From NCBI GenBank assembly GCA_905214345.1, contig CAJMLV010000007.1, forward strand, positions 1 through 64,000: 64,000 nt of DNA. Reading direction: 5' to 3'. Source of the DNA: an uncultured bacterium (GTDB lineage: Bacteria; Bacillota; Clostridia; Oscillospirales; Ruminococcaceae). The translations under genes were made by a program, and so were the position numbers. The notes under the pieces are model-generated. The model saw nothing but the letters and a program-made list of their open reading frames with translations. It had not been told where the DNA came from and ran no database searches. Below are positions 1 to 7,189 of the stretch, piece after piece (within the stretch, counting starts at the first letter, position 1; each line of letters begins with the position of its first letter).

Positions 1-10
1 TCAGGTTTGT

Positions 11-58
11 TCAATTTTCAAGGTCCTGCGCGCTGCCCTCGCGGGACAGCTTAGTCAT
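11..58 (-). CDS. Possible 15-codon leader peptide
   Basis: A short frame, MTKLSREGSAQDLEN, starts with ATG six bases after GGAGGT and ends with TGA at 11-13. The ribosome site lies in the spacer of the promoter above, so a transcript from that promoter would not carry it. The frame is real only if transcription begins further upstream. It may be accidental overlap of an rRNA leader with start-like signals. Confidence 0.2.
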   Translation of the reverse strand: MTKLSREGSAQDLEN

Positions 59-115
59 AATACCACCTCCGCAAGCTTTTGTCAATACTTTTTTCGGATT
101 TTTTTGATTTTTTTC
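50..115 (-). promoter_or_regulatory. Strong rRNA-type promoter with UP element, reading off the left edge
   Basis: On the minus strand a perfect -35 TTGACA (80-85) and a -10 TATTAT (57-62) are separated by exactly 17 bases. Directly upstream (86-115) are A-tracts in helical phase, as in an UP element. The downstream leader contains CTTGAAAATTGAACA, which resembles the conserved leader sequence ahead of Firmicutes 16S genes. I infer that this drives an rRNA operon starting beyond base 1; the 16S gene itself is not in the window. Confidence 0.6.
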
Positions 116-196
116 AAAATCCCTTTTTCCAGCCGAAAAATTCCCTCTTTCCGGCCGGGGGCACCGCCTCTCTCTTAAGATAGGTAAGCATCATAC

Positions 197-227
197 AAAA
201 CCGCCCCCGGCCTTCAAAGGCCGGGGG
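197..227 (-). terminator. Intrinsic terminator of the potassium operon
   Basis: A GC-rich hairpin (204-227, arms CCCCCGGCC and GGCCGGGGG) is followed on the minus strand by a short T run (197-200). It lies 36 bases after the ktrA stop codon. Confidence 0.7.
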
Positions 228-262
228 TGGTCCCTTTACATTATATAGGATAGAGGCAGAAC

Positions 263-940
263 TCAGTTCTCCATGTATTCGCTCAGTCGCAGCACGTTTT
301 CCTGGCTGCCGGAAACGATCATGGCATCCCCGGCGCGGAACACATAATCGGGGCTGACAGTTTCGATCACGTCCGGGCCGTTGACGATGGCGATAATGTT
401 CATGCCGAAGCGGGCGCGCAGATTCACCTCTGCCACCGTCTGGCCCACAAACTTGTCGGGAGCCAGGAACTTGGTGATGTTGACCTTCTCGCTGAGCTGG
501 ATGAAGTCCAGCAGGCGGGTGATCTCCAGCCGCTTGGCCAGGCGCACCGCCATATCCCGTTCGGGGTAGACCACTTCCGCACCCAGACGGCGGAGGATCT
601 CGCCGTGCTCGATGCTGGTCGCCTTGGAGATGACCTTGGGGATACCCAGGTCCACCAGGTTCAGGGTGGTGAGGATGGAAGATTCCATGTGCTCGCCGAT
701 GCACACCACCGCCACGTCGCAGTTCTGGATGCCGGTCTCTTCCAGAGACTTCTTATCCAGGGACTTGACCACGATGGCGTTGTCGGTATATTCACGCAGC
801 TCCCGGACCTTCTCCTCGTTGTGGTCGATGACCAGCAGGTCGGCGCCGGCCTTGCCCAGTTCCTTGGCCAGGGCAGTGCCGAACCGGCCCAGACCCACGA
901 TGCCGTAAGACTGCTTTTCCACTTTGGGTTTGCCAAACAT
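263..940 (-). CDS. ktrA: KtrA/TrkA-type potassium channel regulatory subunit
   Basis: This 225-residue cytoplasmic RCK protein gates a K+ uptake channel in response to nucleotides. The N-terminal Rossmann fold carries GIVGLGRFG near residue 15 (GxGxxG dinucleotide-binding loop). It is followed by an acidic strand end at VIDHN and a C-terminal RCK_C domain (about 145-225). The length is typical of KtrA, which has one RCK_N/RCK_C unit, and not of duplicated TrkA. It is the last gene of a minus-strand operon, 21 bases after the membrane subunit, and is followed by an intrinsic terminator. Assignment to the Ktr/Trk family is secure; the exact nucleotide ligand cannot be read from sequence. Confidence 0.92.
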   Translation of the reverse strand: MFGKPKVEKQSYGIVGLGRFGTALAKELGKAGADLLVIDHNEEKVRELREYTDNAIVVKSLDKKSLEETGIQNCDVAVVCIGEHMESSILTTLNLVDLGIPKVISKATSIEHGEILRRLGAEVVYPERDMAVRLAKRLEITRLLDFIQLSEKVNITKFLAPDKFVGQTVAEVNLRARFGMNIIAIVNGPDVIETVSPDYVFRAGDAMIVSGSQENVLRLSEYMEN

Positions 941-961
941 AGTAGTTTCCTCCGTTTTGTG

Positions 962-2260
962 TTAGCCGATCGAGATGTTGCCTTCGATATAGCGGGTACG
1001 CTCACCCCGTGTAAAATGCCACAGGGTCGCAATGGTCAGGGGGCCCAGACGGCCGGTGTACATGATAAGGATGCTGAGCAGCTTGCTGGGGACGCTCAGC
1101 CCGCCGGTGATGCCGGTGGAAAGGCCGACGGTGCCGAAGGCGCTGACCACCTCGAACAGGATGTCCCGCAGTTCCAGCTGGGGCTCAAAGACGGTCATCA
1201 GGTAGGTGCCGGTGACCACCACGCCCAGCGCCAGCAGGGTGATGACCGCCGCCTTGCGGAAGCTGTCCCGGGGGATGGCGTAGTGGAAAGCCTTCTCGCT
1301 GCGGTTGGTGGCGGCGGACTTGATGCCCTGCATCAAGGTGAAGAAGGTGGTGGTCTTGATACCGCCGCCGGTGGACCCCGGCGAGGCGCCCACGAACATC
1401 AGCACGATCAGCACCAGCAGGCCCGCCGTGGAAAACTGCCCCAGCGGGTAGGTGGAAAAGCCGGCGGTACGGGCGGACACGCTGTGGAAGAACGCCCCCA
1501 GCCAGGTGATGTCCTCGGTGGCTTTGAGCAGCAACGTGCCGACGATGAGCAGGAAGGCGGTGGTGGTCAGCACCACCTTGGTGTGCATCGAAAACTTTTT
1601 CCAGCGGAACCGCACGGACCACATCTCCCGGATGACCAGGAAACCGATGCCGCCGAAGATGATCAGCGCGCAGGTCACCAGGTTGAGCAGCACGTCCTGC
1701 TGGTAGGGGATCAGGTTCTTGCCGCCGCCCAGGATGTCAAAGCCCGAGTTGTTGAAGGCGGCCACCGAATGGAAGATGCTGATGCCGATGGCCTCGGGCA
1801 TCGGGCGGGTGCGGGCGAAGGAGATCAGGCTCAGCAGCGCGCCCAGCCCTTCAAACAGCAGGGTGGTCGCAAAGATGCTGCGCACGAACTGCACGATCCC
1901 CCGGCCGGAGTCCAGGTTCATGGCCTCCCGCACCAGGTTGCGCCCGCGCAGGTTGACCCGCCGGCCCATCAGCAGGATGATGCCGGCGCCCACGGCGGTG
2001 ACGCCCAGGCCGCCGATCTGGATCAGCGCACCCAGGATGAACTGCCCCACCGGGGTGAAGGTGTCGCCGGCGTCCACCGCGATCAGCCCGGTCACGCAGA
2101 CCGCGCTTGTGGAGGTGTACAGCGCGTCGATGTAGGCAAGGTCCACGTCCTTTTTGACACTGCAGGGCAGCATGAGCAGCAGCGACCCCAGCAGGATGGC
2201 CAGGGCAAAGCCCAGGGCAATGATCCGCGGCGGGGTCAGATGTTTGGTAATCTTGGTCAT
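962..2260 (-). CDS. ktrB: KtrB/TrkH-family potassium uptake channel
   Basis: This 432-residue integral membrane K+ translocating subunit is the partner of the downstream RCK protein. Four pore-loop repeats can be seen with selectivity-filter glycines in SAVCVTGL, NNSGFDIL, SARTAGFS and FGTVGLSTG. Each repeat is flanked by hydrophobic helices (M1-P-M2 plan). The length matches KtrB and is shorter than proteobacterial TrkH. Gene order kinase-regulator-ktrB-ktrA suggests that the two-component system upstream controls its expression. Confidence 0.92.
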   Translation of the reverse strand: MTKITKHLTPPRIIALGFALAILLGSLLLMLPCSVKKDVDLAYIDALYTSTSAVCVTGLIAVDAGDTFTPVGQFILGALIQIGGLGVTAVGAGIILLMGRRVNLRGRNLVREAMNLDSGRGIVQFVRSIFATTLLFEGLGALLSLISFARTRPMPEAIGISIFHSVAAFNNSGFDILGGGKNLIPYQQDVLLNLVTCALIIFGGIGFLVIREMWSVRFRWKKFSMHTKVVLTTTAFLLIVGTLLLKATEDITWLGAFFHSVSARTAGFSTYPLGQFSTAGLLVLIVLMFVGASPGSTGGGIKTTTFFTLMQGIKSAATNRSEKAFHYAIPRDSFRKAAVITLLALGVVVTGTYLMTVFEPQLELRDILFEVVSAFGTVGLSTGITGGLSVPSKLLSILIMYTGRLGPLTIATLWHFTRGERTRYIEGNISIG

Positions 2261-2290
2261 GTGTTTACAGTCTCCCTTGGCGGGCGGGGG

Positions 2291-2989
2291 TCATTCGCCG
2301 TACATGCGGTACCCGACGCCCAGTTCATTGGCGATGTAGGGGTTTTCGCCGGGGCGCGCCCCCAGCTTTTTGCGGATATTGGCCATGTTCACCTGCAGCT
2401 TTTTCACGCTGCCGGCGTCCGCCGTGCCCCACACACCCTGGATGATGGCGGAATAGGTCATCACCTTTCCGGCGTGCTGGGCCAGCAGGGCCACGATGTT
2501 GTATTCGGTCTGGGTCAGGCGCACGGGGGCGCCGTCCAGGGTGACGGCGCGGTCGTCATAGTCGATGCACAGCCCCCGCACCTTGAACTGTTCCCCGGGG
2601 GTGGCGGGGCCGGGGCGGCGGTCCCGCAGGGCGGCCCGCACCCGGGCCAGCAGTTCCCCGGTCCCGAAAGGTTTCGTAATATAATCGTTGGCGCCCAGAT
2701 CCAGGGCCTCGATCTTGTCCCGCTCGTCGCTGCGGGCGCTGAGCACCAGGATGGGTGCGCCGCCGCCGGATTCCCGCACGGTGCGGATGAAGGCGGTGCC
2801 GTCCTCGTCGGGCAGGCCCAGGTCCAGCAGGACCAGGTCCGGGCAGTGGGAGGAAAACATCATCCGTCCCTGGGCGCAGGTGGCGCCCATCAGCACCTGG
2901 TAACCGTTGCTTTCCAGAATGGCGCCGATGAAGCTGCGGATATTGGCTTCGTCCTCAATGATCAGGACCTTGTATTTATTGTTTCCCAC
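2291..2989 (-). CDS. kdpE: KdpE-like OmpR-family response regulator
   Basis: This 232-residue DNA-binding regulator has a receiver domain (KVLIIEDE start, phospho-acceptor in LVLLDLGLPD, KPF near residue 105). A winged-helix DNA-binding domain follows, ending in IANELGVGYRM, a KdpE-like ending. I chose the GTG start at 2989 because GGAGG sits six bases upstream; the frame stays open further upstream but shows only shadow-like sequence. It follows the kinase gene by 11 bases. No kdpFABC genes lie nearby, so the likely target is the adjacent ktrBA. Confidence 0.85.
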   Translation of the reverse strand: MGNNKYKVLIIEDEANIRSFIGAILESNGYQVLMGATCAQGRMMFSSHCPDLVLLDLGLPDEDGTAFIRTVRESGGGAPILVLSARSDERDKIEALDLGANDYITKPFGTGELLARVRAALRDRRPGPATPGEQFKVRGLCIDYDDRAVTLDGAPVRLTQTEYNIVALLAQHAGKVMTYSAIIQGVWGTADAGSVKKLQVNMANIRKKLGARPGENPYIANELGVGYRMYGE

Positions 2990-3000
2990 GGCATGCCTCC

Positions 3001-4062
3001 TTAACGGGGTTCGGGCTGAGGGTCTTCGGCGGGGTCCAGGGCCAGGGTGAAGCGGAACACCGCCCCGCCCCCGGAGGCGTTTTCGCCGGTGATGGAACCG
3101 CCGTGGGCCCGGATGATGGTGGCGCACACCGAAAGCCCGATGCCCATGTTCTTGTGACCGTCGGCGCCGTCCATCCGGCCGTCGAACAGCCTGTCCAGCC
3201 GTTCCCGGGGGATGCCGCAGCCGTTGTCCGCCACCTCAAAGACGGCGTTTTTCTCCTTGCAATAGACCCGCAGCCACAGTTCGGTCATGCCCTCGGCGTG
3301 CTGCACCGCGTTTTCCAGCAGATTGATGATGACCTGCTCGATGAGCACCGCGTCCATGGGGATGATGAGGAAATCATCCGGGATCTCCACCTGCACCGCC
3401 TGGCCGGGGTACCGCTTGCGGAATTTGATGAGCACGCTGTCGATCAGTTCTTCCAGCACGGTGGGGGTCTTGACGATGCGCACCTTGCCGCCGTCGATGC
3501 GGGTGACCGAAAGCAGGTTTTCCACCATGCGGATGAGCCAGTCGGCCTCCTCCCGCACTTCCCCCAGCAGCTTGATCTGCTGGGCCTTGGGCAGGCGGTC
3601 GTAGTTTTCGATGATGGCGGAACAGGACCCGTAGATGGTGGTCAGGGGGGTGCGCAGATCGTGGGAGATGGCCCGCAGCAGGTTGGCGCGCATGGATTCC
3701 CGGGCGGTCTCGCTGCGGATCTGCTCCTGACGCTTGCGCTGGGTAGTGAGGGTGCTGGTGATGATGGTCACCGCCAGCATGATGGCCGTGGACAGGATAT
3801 TTTCCGGCACGGTAAGGTTAAAGACGAAATAAGGGGCGGTGAACACATAGTTGACCGCCAGCACGCTGATGAGGGACGCCGCAATGCCGTAGGCATACCC
3901 TTCGGTGACGAGGGCCACCAGGTCCACCGCCAGCACGAAGATGGCCGGCACCAGCGCCTGGGAGGGCGCCGCCTGCTGCAGGCACCAGCACCCCGCCAGC
4001 GCGGCGGCCAGGATCAGAACGGTGCGGGCGGTATCCCGCAGCACCCCATGGGTCGCAGACAT
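3001..4062 (-). CDS. KdpD-like sensor histidine kinase lacking the N-terminal sensor domains
   Basis: This 353-residue membrane kinase has about four membrane helices (residues 10-110) resembling the KdpD/DUF4118 segment. They are followed by a HisKA domain with AISHDLRTPL, an N box (INLLENAVQHA) and G boxes (DNGCGIP, GIGLSV). Classical KdpD carries about 400 extra N-terminal residues (KdpD and Usp domains), which are absent here. The start at 4062 has AAGGAG ten bases upstream. It is the first gene of the operon kinase-kdpE-ktrB-ktrA. Signal sensed: probably K+ limitation or turgor, by analogy only. Confidence 0.82.
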   Translation of the reverse strand: MSATHGVLRDTARTVLILAAALAGCWCLQQAAPSQALVPAIFVLAVDLVALVTEGYAYGIAASLISVLAVNYVFTAPYFVFNLTVPENILSTAIMLAVTIITSTLTTQRKRQEQIRSETARESMRANLLRAISHDLRTPLTTIYGSCSAIIENYDRLPKAQQIKLLGEVREEADWLIRMVENLLSVTRIDGGKVRIVKTPTVLEELIDSVLIKFRKRYPGQAVQVEIPDDFLIIPMDAVLIEQVIINLLENAVQHAEGMTELWLRVYCKEKNAVFEVADNGCGIPRERLDRLFDGRMDGADGHKNMGIGLSVCATIIRAHGGSITGENASGGGAVFRFTLALDPAEDPQPEPR

Positions 4063-4114
4063 GGGAAAAAGCTCCTTCCTTCGCACGGCAGCCGAGCGGA
4101 TGTCCGTCCCTCTC

Positions 4115-4123
4115 ATTATAGCA
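4115..4123 (-). promoter_or_regulatory. Extended -10 promoter of the potassium operon
   Basis: On the minus strand TGCTATAAT forms an extended -10 (TGnTATAAT), 53 bases ahead of the kinase start. No good -35 box is seen at 16-18 bases, which is usual for extended -10 promoters. Confidence 0.6.
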
Positions 4124-4221
4124 CGGGGCGGGCAAAGATACGGCAAAACCTGGACCGCCGCAGATCCCTTTCAATCTACCACGTTTTATGACGAATGGCA
4201 AGGGGGTCCCCTGCCCGAAAA

Positions 4222-4262
4222 CAAAAAAGCCGTTTCCGGCGCGTCAGCGCCAAAAACGGCTT
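4222..4262 (-). terminator. Terminator of the PerR-like gene
   Basis: Arms AAGCCGTTT (4227-4235) and AAACGGCTT (4254-4262) form a stem, followed on the minus strand by a T run at 4223-4228. It begins 23 bases after the stop codon of the regulator gene. Confidence 0.75.
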
Positions 4263-4284
4263 TTGATCCCGCAGGCGGCACGCC

Positions 4285-4659
4285 TTACTTGTTGGCGCAC
4301 TCCTCGCACAGACCGGTCACAATAAAGTTGAAGCTTTCCGCCCTGATGCCCGGGCAGGACGCCACCAGCTCGCTGAGCTTTTCGGTGGAGACCGGCAGGT
4401 TGCTCACCCGCTTGCATTTGCGGCAATACAGATGCTGATGCTCGCCCAGCTCCCAGTCAAAGCGGTCGGCTTCGCCGGGAACGCCGATGCGGCGCAGTTT
4501 TCCTGTTTCCACAAGCAGGTTCAGGTTACGGTACACGGTGCCCAGGCTCAGATGCGGGCAGTTCTTGCGCGTCAGCTGATAGATCTGGGCCGCGGTCATG
4601 TGCTCCTTGGTCTTTTGGATCGTTTCGATGATCAGTTGCCTTTGCCACGAATAATTCAT
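4285..4659 (-). CDS. perR: Fur-family regulator, PerR-like
   Basis: This 124-residue metal-dependent repressor has an N-terminal winged helix (TAAQIYQLTR to LGTVYRNLNLL) and a C-terminal dimerisation/metal domain. Structural-zinc cysteines are C79/C82 (CRKC) and C118/C121 (CEEC). The segment EADRFDW followed by HQHLYC resembles PerR, where an Asp at this place is a regulatory-metal ligand, more than Fur. I therefore favour a peroxide sensor, with moderate confidence. It is monocistronic with its own promoter and terminator. It is divergent from a Cys-rich membrane peptide gene that it may regulate. Confidence 0.82.
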   Translation of the reverse strand: MNYSWQRQLIIETIQKTKEHMTAAQIYQLTRKNCPHLSLGTVYRNLNLLVETGKLRRIGVPGEADRFDWELGEHQHLYCRKCKRVSNLPVSTEKLSELVASCPGIRAESFNFIVTGLCEECANK

Positions 4660-4704
4660 TTTTTCTCACCAACCTGTACTGGCATTGCAGCCATAATCGC
4701 ATAC

Positions 4705-4733
4705 AATATAATAATATACTTCTCAACGTGCAA
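4705..4733 (-). promoter_or_regulatory. Promoter of the PerR-like gene
   Basis: -35 TTGCAC (4728-4733) and -10 TATATT (4705-4710) on the minus strand have a 17-base spacer. The AT-rich -10 region is a plausible autoregulatory Fur/Per-box site, but no clean palindrome can be claimed. Confidence 0.6.
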
Positions 4734-4823
4734 GCGTCAAGATGTGTACCAAGAAAATGCCTCTCTTTTTTATATTTTTCCACATCCCTGTGCAAAACCG
4801 GTCTTTTTTTCCTGCACGGATTG

Positions 4824-4832
4824 TGCTATACT
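4824..4832 (+). promoter_or_regulatory. Extended -10 promoter of the Cys-rich peptide gene
   Basis: TGCTATACT is an extended -10, 33 bases ahead of the start codon. A T-run stands where the -35 box would be. Confidence 0.55.
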
Positions 4833-4865
4833 TTGGACAGTTGCAACCACAAGGAGGTTTTCCCC

Positions 4866-5036
4866 ATGCCGGGTTTTCTGATTCTGATTCTGGTGTTCGC
4901 GGTGCTGGCAGTGGCCATCGTCTTTATCTCCAACCAGGAAGGCGGCTGGAAAGGCGGCTGCGGCGGCAACTGTGCCGCCTGCCGTCACCGCTGCGAAGAG
5001 GCATCCGACGCCCATCACACCGAAGATAAATCCTGA
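4866..5036 (+). CDS. Small Cys-rich membrane protein, FeoB-associated type
   Basis: This 56-residue protein has one N-terminal membrane helix (about residues 4-22). A Gly/Cys-rich cytoplasmic segment follows (CGGNCAACRHRC) and then a charged tail. This plan matches the 'FeoB-associated Cys-rich membrane protein' group, thought to assist ferrous-iron transport. No feoA or feoB lies in the window, so the link to iron rests on similarity and on the divergent Fur-family gene. AAGGAGG lies eight bases ahead of the ATG, and an intrinsic terminator follows 14 bases after the stop. Confidence 0.7.
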   Translation: MPGFLILILVFAVLAVAIVFISNQEGGWKGGCGGNCAACRHRCEEASDAHHTEDKS

Positions 5037-5050
5037 GGGATACAGGCTCG

Positions 5051-5078
5051 CCGCCCCGCCGGGGCGGGGGCCTTTTTT
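5051..5078 (+). terminator. Terminator after the Cys-rich peptide gene
   Basis: The hairpin CCGCCCC-GCC-GGGGCGG (5051-5067) is followed by GGGCC and six T. Confidence 0.75.
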
Positions 5079-5089
5079 GTTGGCCGTGT

Positions 5090-5896
5090 TCAGGCCGCGG
5101 GACCGCGGGCGGCGGCTTCCCCGATGATGTCCGCGATTTGGGCGGCATCGGTGCCGGTCAGGCGCCAGGTATAGGTGATCTCGCTCACCGGCATCCCGGC
5201 AGTGCTTTCCGCCCCGGTGTCCGGCTGACGCACCCGGGAATAGGTGGTGCAGGCCACGGCCACGCCGTTCTCCACCTCAATGGTGTAGCGCAGTTCCTCG
5301 TATTCGGCCTGCTCGGCGCTCTGCCACATGGCCCGGCGCTCCTCGGCTTCCCGGGTCAGGCCCTGGGCTTCCAGCGCTTTTTCTTCTTCCTGCATGGCAG
5401 CCACCTGCTCCTCGATCATGGCAGGGAACGCCCCCTTGCCCACCGTGACGGTGTAGGTGCCGTCGTTTTCGGTGACGGTCAGGTCGGATTCCTTCTCCGG
5501 CCAGTTGACCTTGGGCATCCAGTCCAGGTTGGCCGACGCCGCGATGCCGGTATCGTCCGGCGCCCAGTGCTTGCCGTCGTACCAATAATATACCCCGTCC
5601 ACCAGGGCGGAACCGTTTTCAAACAGGGGCCGGCCCTGGGCGTCGTAGGTGGTCATTTTCTGCATGGCGTTGTCCCCGGTGCGCCACATGCACTGGGTCA
5701 TGCTCAGACCGTCGGCGCCGGTGTCCCCCTGCACCGTCATGGTGGTATCCGCCACCACGGCGTAATCGGTCAGCGCGGCGGTGGCGGCCAGGGCCTGCAG
5801 GACCTCGGCCGCAGCGGCACTGCTGCTGCGGCTGCAGGCGGCTGTCAGCAGGCACACCGCCGCCACCGCGGCCAGAAAAAACGGGCTGCGTTTCAT
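5090..5896 (-). CDS. Predicted lipoprotein of unknown function
   Basis: This 268-residue protein has a lipoprotein signal peptide with the lipobox LTAAC (Cys21). A Ser/Ala linker and a beta-rich extracytoplasmic domain with many Trp and Tyr residues follow (segment YYWYDGKHW). I recognise no catalytic motif. The overall character resembles Gram-positive lipoproteins of the LppX/DUF6612 kind, but I cannot assign a family. It is monocistronic with its own promoter. Role unknown; probably a membrane-anchored binding or envelope protein. Confidence 0.7.
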   Translation of the reverse strand: MKRSPFFLAAVAAVCLLTAACSRSSSAAAAEVLQALAATAALTDYAVVADTTMTVQGDTGADGLSMTQCMWRTGDNAMQKMTTYDAQGRPLFENGSALVDGVYYWYDGKHWAPDDTGIAASANLDWMPKVNWPEKESDLTVTENDGTYTVTVGKGAFPAMIEEQVAAMQEEEKALEAQGLTREAEERRAMWQSAEQAEYEELRYTIEVENGVAVACTTYSRVRQPDTGAESTAGMPVSEITYTWRLTGTDAAQIADIIGEAAARGPAA

Positions 5897-5955
5897 GGGC
5901 AGGCACCTCCTTGCTTTCTGGGGATAACTGCGAATCCGTACAGATATACAGTTTC

Positions 5956-5985
5956 AGTATACCGTCTGCCGCCGCGCTCCCGCAA
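5956..5985 (-). promoter_or_regulatory. Promoter of the lipoprotein gene
   Basis: -35 TTGCGG (5980-5985) and -10 TATACT (5956-5961) on the minus strand have an 18-base spacer, about 60 bases ahead of the start. Confidence 0.5.
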
Positions 5986-6066
5986 TGGGCAGGCTGGCCA
6001 AAAAAGCCCCGGTACTTTCGGCGGTGTGCACAGGGCGGAGGGCGTATCGTTTTCCGCCGGGATTTA

Positions 6067-6075
6067 TGGTATGAT
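6067..6075 (+). promoter_or_regulatory. Extended -10 promoter of azlCD
   Basis: TGGTATGAT is an extended -10 about 50 bases ahead of the azlC start; the -35 region is poor. Confidence 0.5.
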
Positions 6076-6123
6076 GGGACCATGGCGCGCTGCGCCGGAC
6101 ACAGCGGAAAAGGAGAGGTATTC

Positions 6124-6795
6124 TTGCAGACGGTACGCAACGCTTTCAAGAGCAGTTTGCCGGTGATGGCCGGGTATCTGGTGCTGGGGGCAGGCTTCGG
6201 CATGATGATGAAGGCCGCCGGGTACGGCGCAGGCTGGGCTTTTGCCATGAGCCTGTTCATCTATGCCGGGTCGATGCAGTATGCGGCGGTGGGCCTTTTG
6301 AGCGGCGGGGCTTCTCTGCTGAGCGTGGCCCTGACCACCCTGATGGTCAACGCCCGGCACCTGTTTTACGGCATTTCCATGCTGGAGCCCTACCGCAAGG
6401 CGGGGGCGGCCAGGCCTTATCTGATTTTTGCCCTCACCGACGAGACCTATTCCCTGGTGTGCAGCGGCAAGCGCAGCATCCGGGAATGTCTGCTCATCTC
6501 CCTGTTCGACCAGGTCTACTGGGTGGCGGGCAGCACTGTGGGGGCACTGCTGGGCGGGGTGGTCCCCTTCTCCACCGAAGGGGTGGATTTTGCCCTCACC
6601 GCCCTGTTCCTTACCGTATTCACCCAGCAATGGCTGGAAAACAAAAACCACTTTTCCGCCCTGTGCGGGGTGGGGGTGTCGGTGCTCTGCCTGGCGGTGT
6701 TCGGGCCGGACCGGTTCCTCATCCCGGCCATGGCGGGCATCACCGCCCTGCTGCTGGCGGCAGGGCTGAAAGAAAAGGAGGGGGACCATGCCTGA
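6124..6795 (+). CDS. azlC: AzlC-family branched-chain amino acid exporter, large subunit
   Basis: This 223-residue membrane protein has several hydrophobic helices and the family-typical segments AGYLVLGAGFG, SLFIYAGSMQ and NARHLFYG. With AzlD it forms a permease that exports branched-chain amino acids or their analogues. I chose the TTG at 6124 because GGAGAGG precedes it by about six bases; the frame is open upstream, but that sequence shows no membrane protein character. The stop overlaps the azlD start by eight bases, which implies translational coupling. Confidence 0.85.
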   Translation: MQTVRNAFKSSLPVMAGYLVLGAGFGMMMKAAGYGAGWAFAMSLFIYAGSMQYAAVGLLSGGASLLSVALTTLMVNARHLFYGISMLEPYRKAGAARPYLIFALTDETYSLVCSGKRSIRECLLISLFDQVYWVAGSTVGALLGGVVPFSTEGVDFALTALFLTVFTQQWLENKNHFSALCGVGVSVLCLAVFGPDRFLIPAMAGITALLLAAGLKEKEGDHA

Positions 6796-7114
6796 TTTCG
6801 GATACACCGCGGCGGCCGTCGCCGTCATGGCCCTGGTCACCGCCGGGCTGCGGTTTGCGCCCTTCCTTCTGCTGGGCGGGCGGCGCACGCCCCGGCTGGT
6901 GGTCTATCTGGGGCGGGTGTTCCCCTGCGCCACCGTGGGCCTGCTGGCTGTCTACGGGCTGAAAAGCGTTTCCTTTGCCGCGGCAGGGAGTTTTGTGCCC
7001 CAGCTGCTGGCCGCCGCCCTGGTGGTGTTCAGCTATGTGTGGAAGCGCAGCACCCTGCTGAGCATCGTGGGCGGCACGGTATTTTATATGGTACTGGTGC
7101 AGACGGTGTTCTGA
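6788..7114 (+). CDS. azlD: AzlD-family small exporter subunit
   Basis: This 108-residue protein has three to four membrane helices. It shows the family pattern of a conserved Arg in the first helix (GLRFAPFLLL) and a TLLSIVGGTVFYM C-terminal helix. It is the obligate partner of AzlC, overlapping its gene by eight bases. Confidence 0.85.
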   Translation: MPDFGYTAAAVAVMALVTAGLRFAPFLLLGGRRTPRLVVYLGRVFPCATVGLLAVYGLKSVSFAAAGSFVPQLLAAALVVFSYVWKRSTLLSIVGGTVFYMVLVQTVF

Positions 7115-7126
7115 GCTCCTGCCGCC

Positions 7127-7155
7127 TTGCGCAACCGGCGCAAAGCGGGTATACT
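7127..7155 (+). promoter_or_regulatory. Promoter of ppk2
   Basis: -35 TTGCGC (7127-7132) and -10 TATACT (7150-7155) are spaced 17 bases apart, 35 bases ahead of the ATG. Confidence 0.65.
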
Positions 7156-7189
7156 AGGCATAAGTATATTCCAGTGGGAGGGACCGCTG

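Noticed and set aside
605..3004. A 799-codon open frame on the plus strand
   Set aside because: It lies opposite ktrA, ktrB and kdpE, which have unambiguous family motifs.
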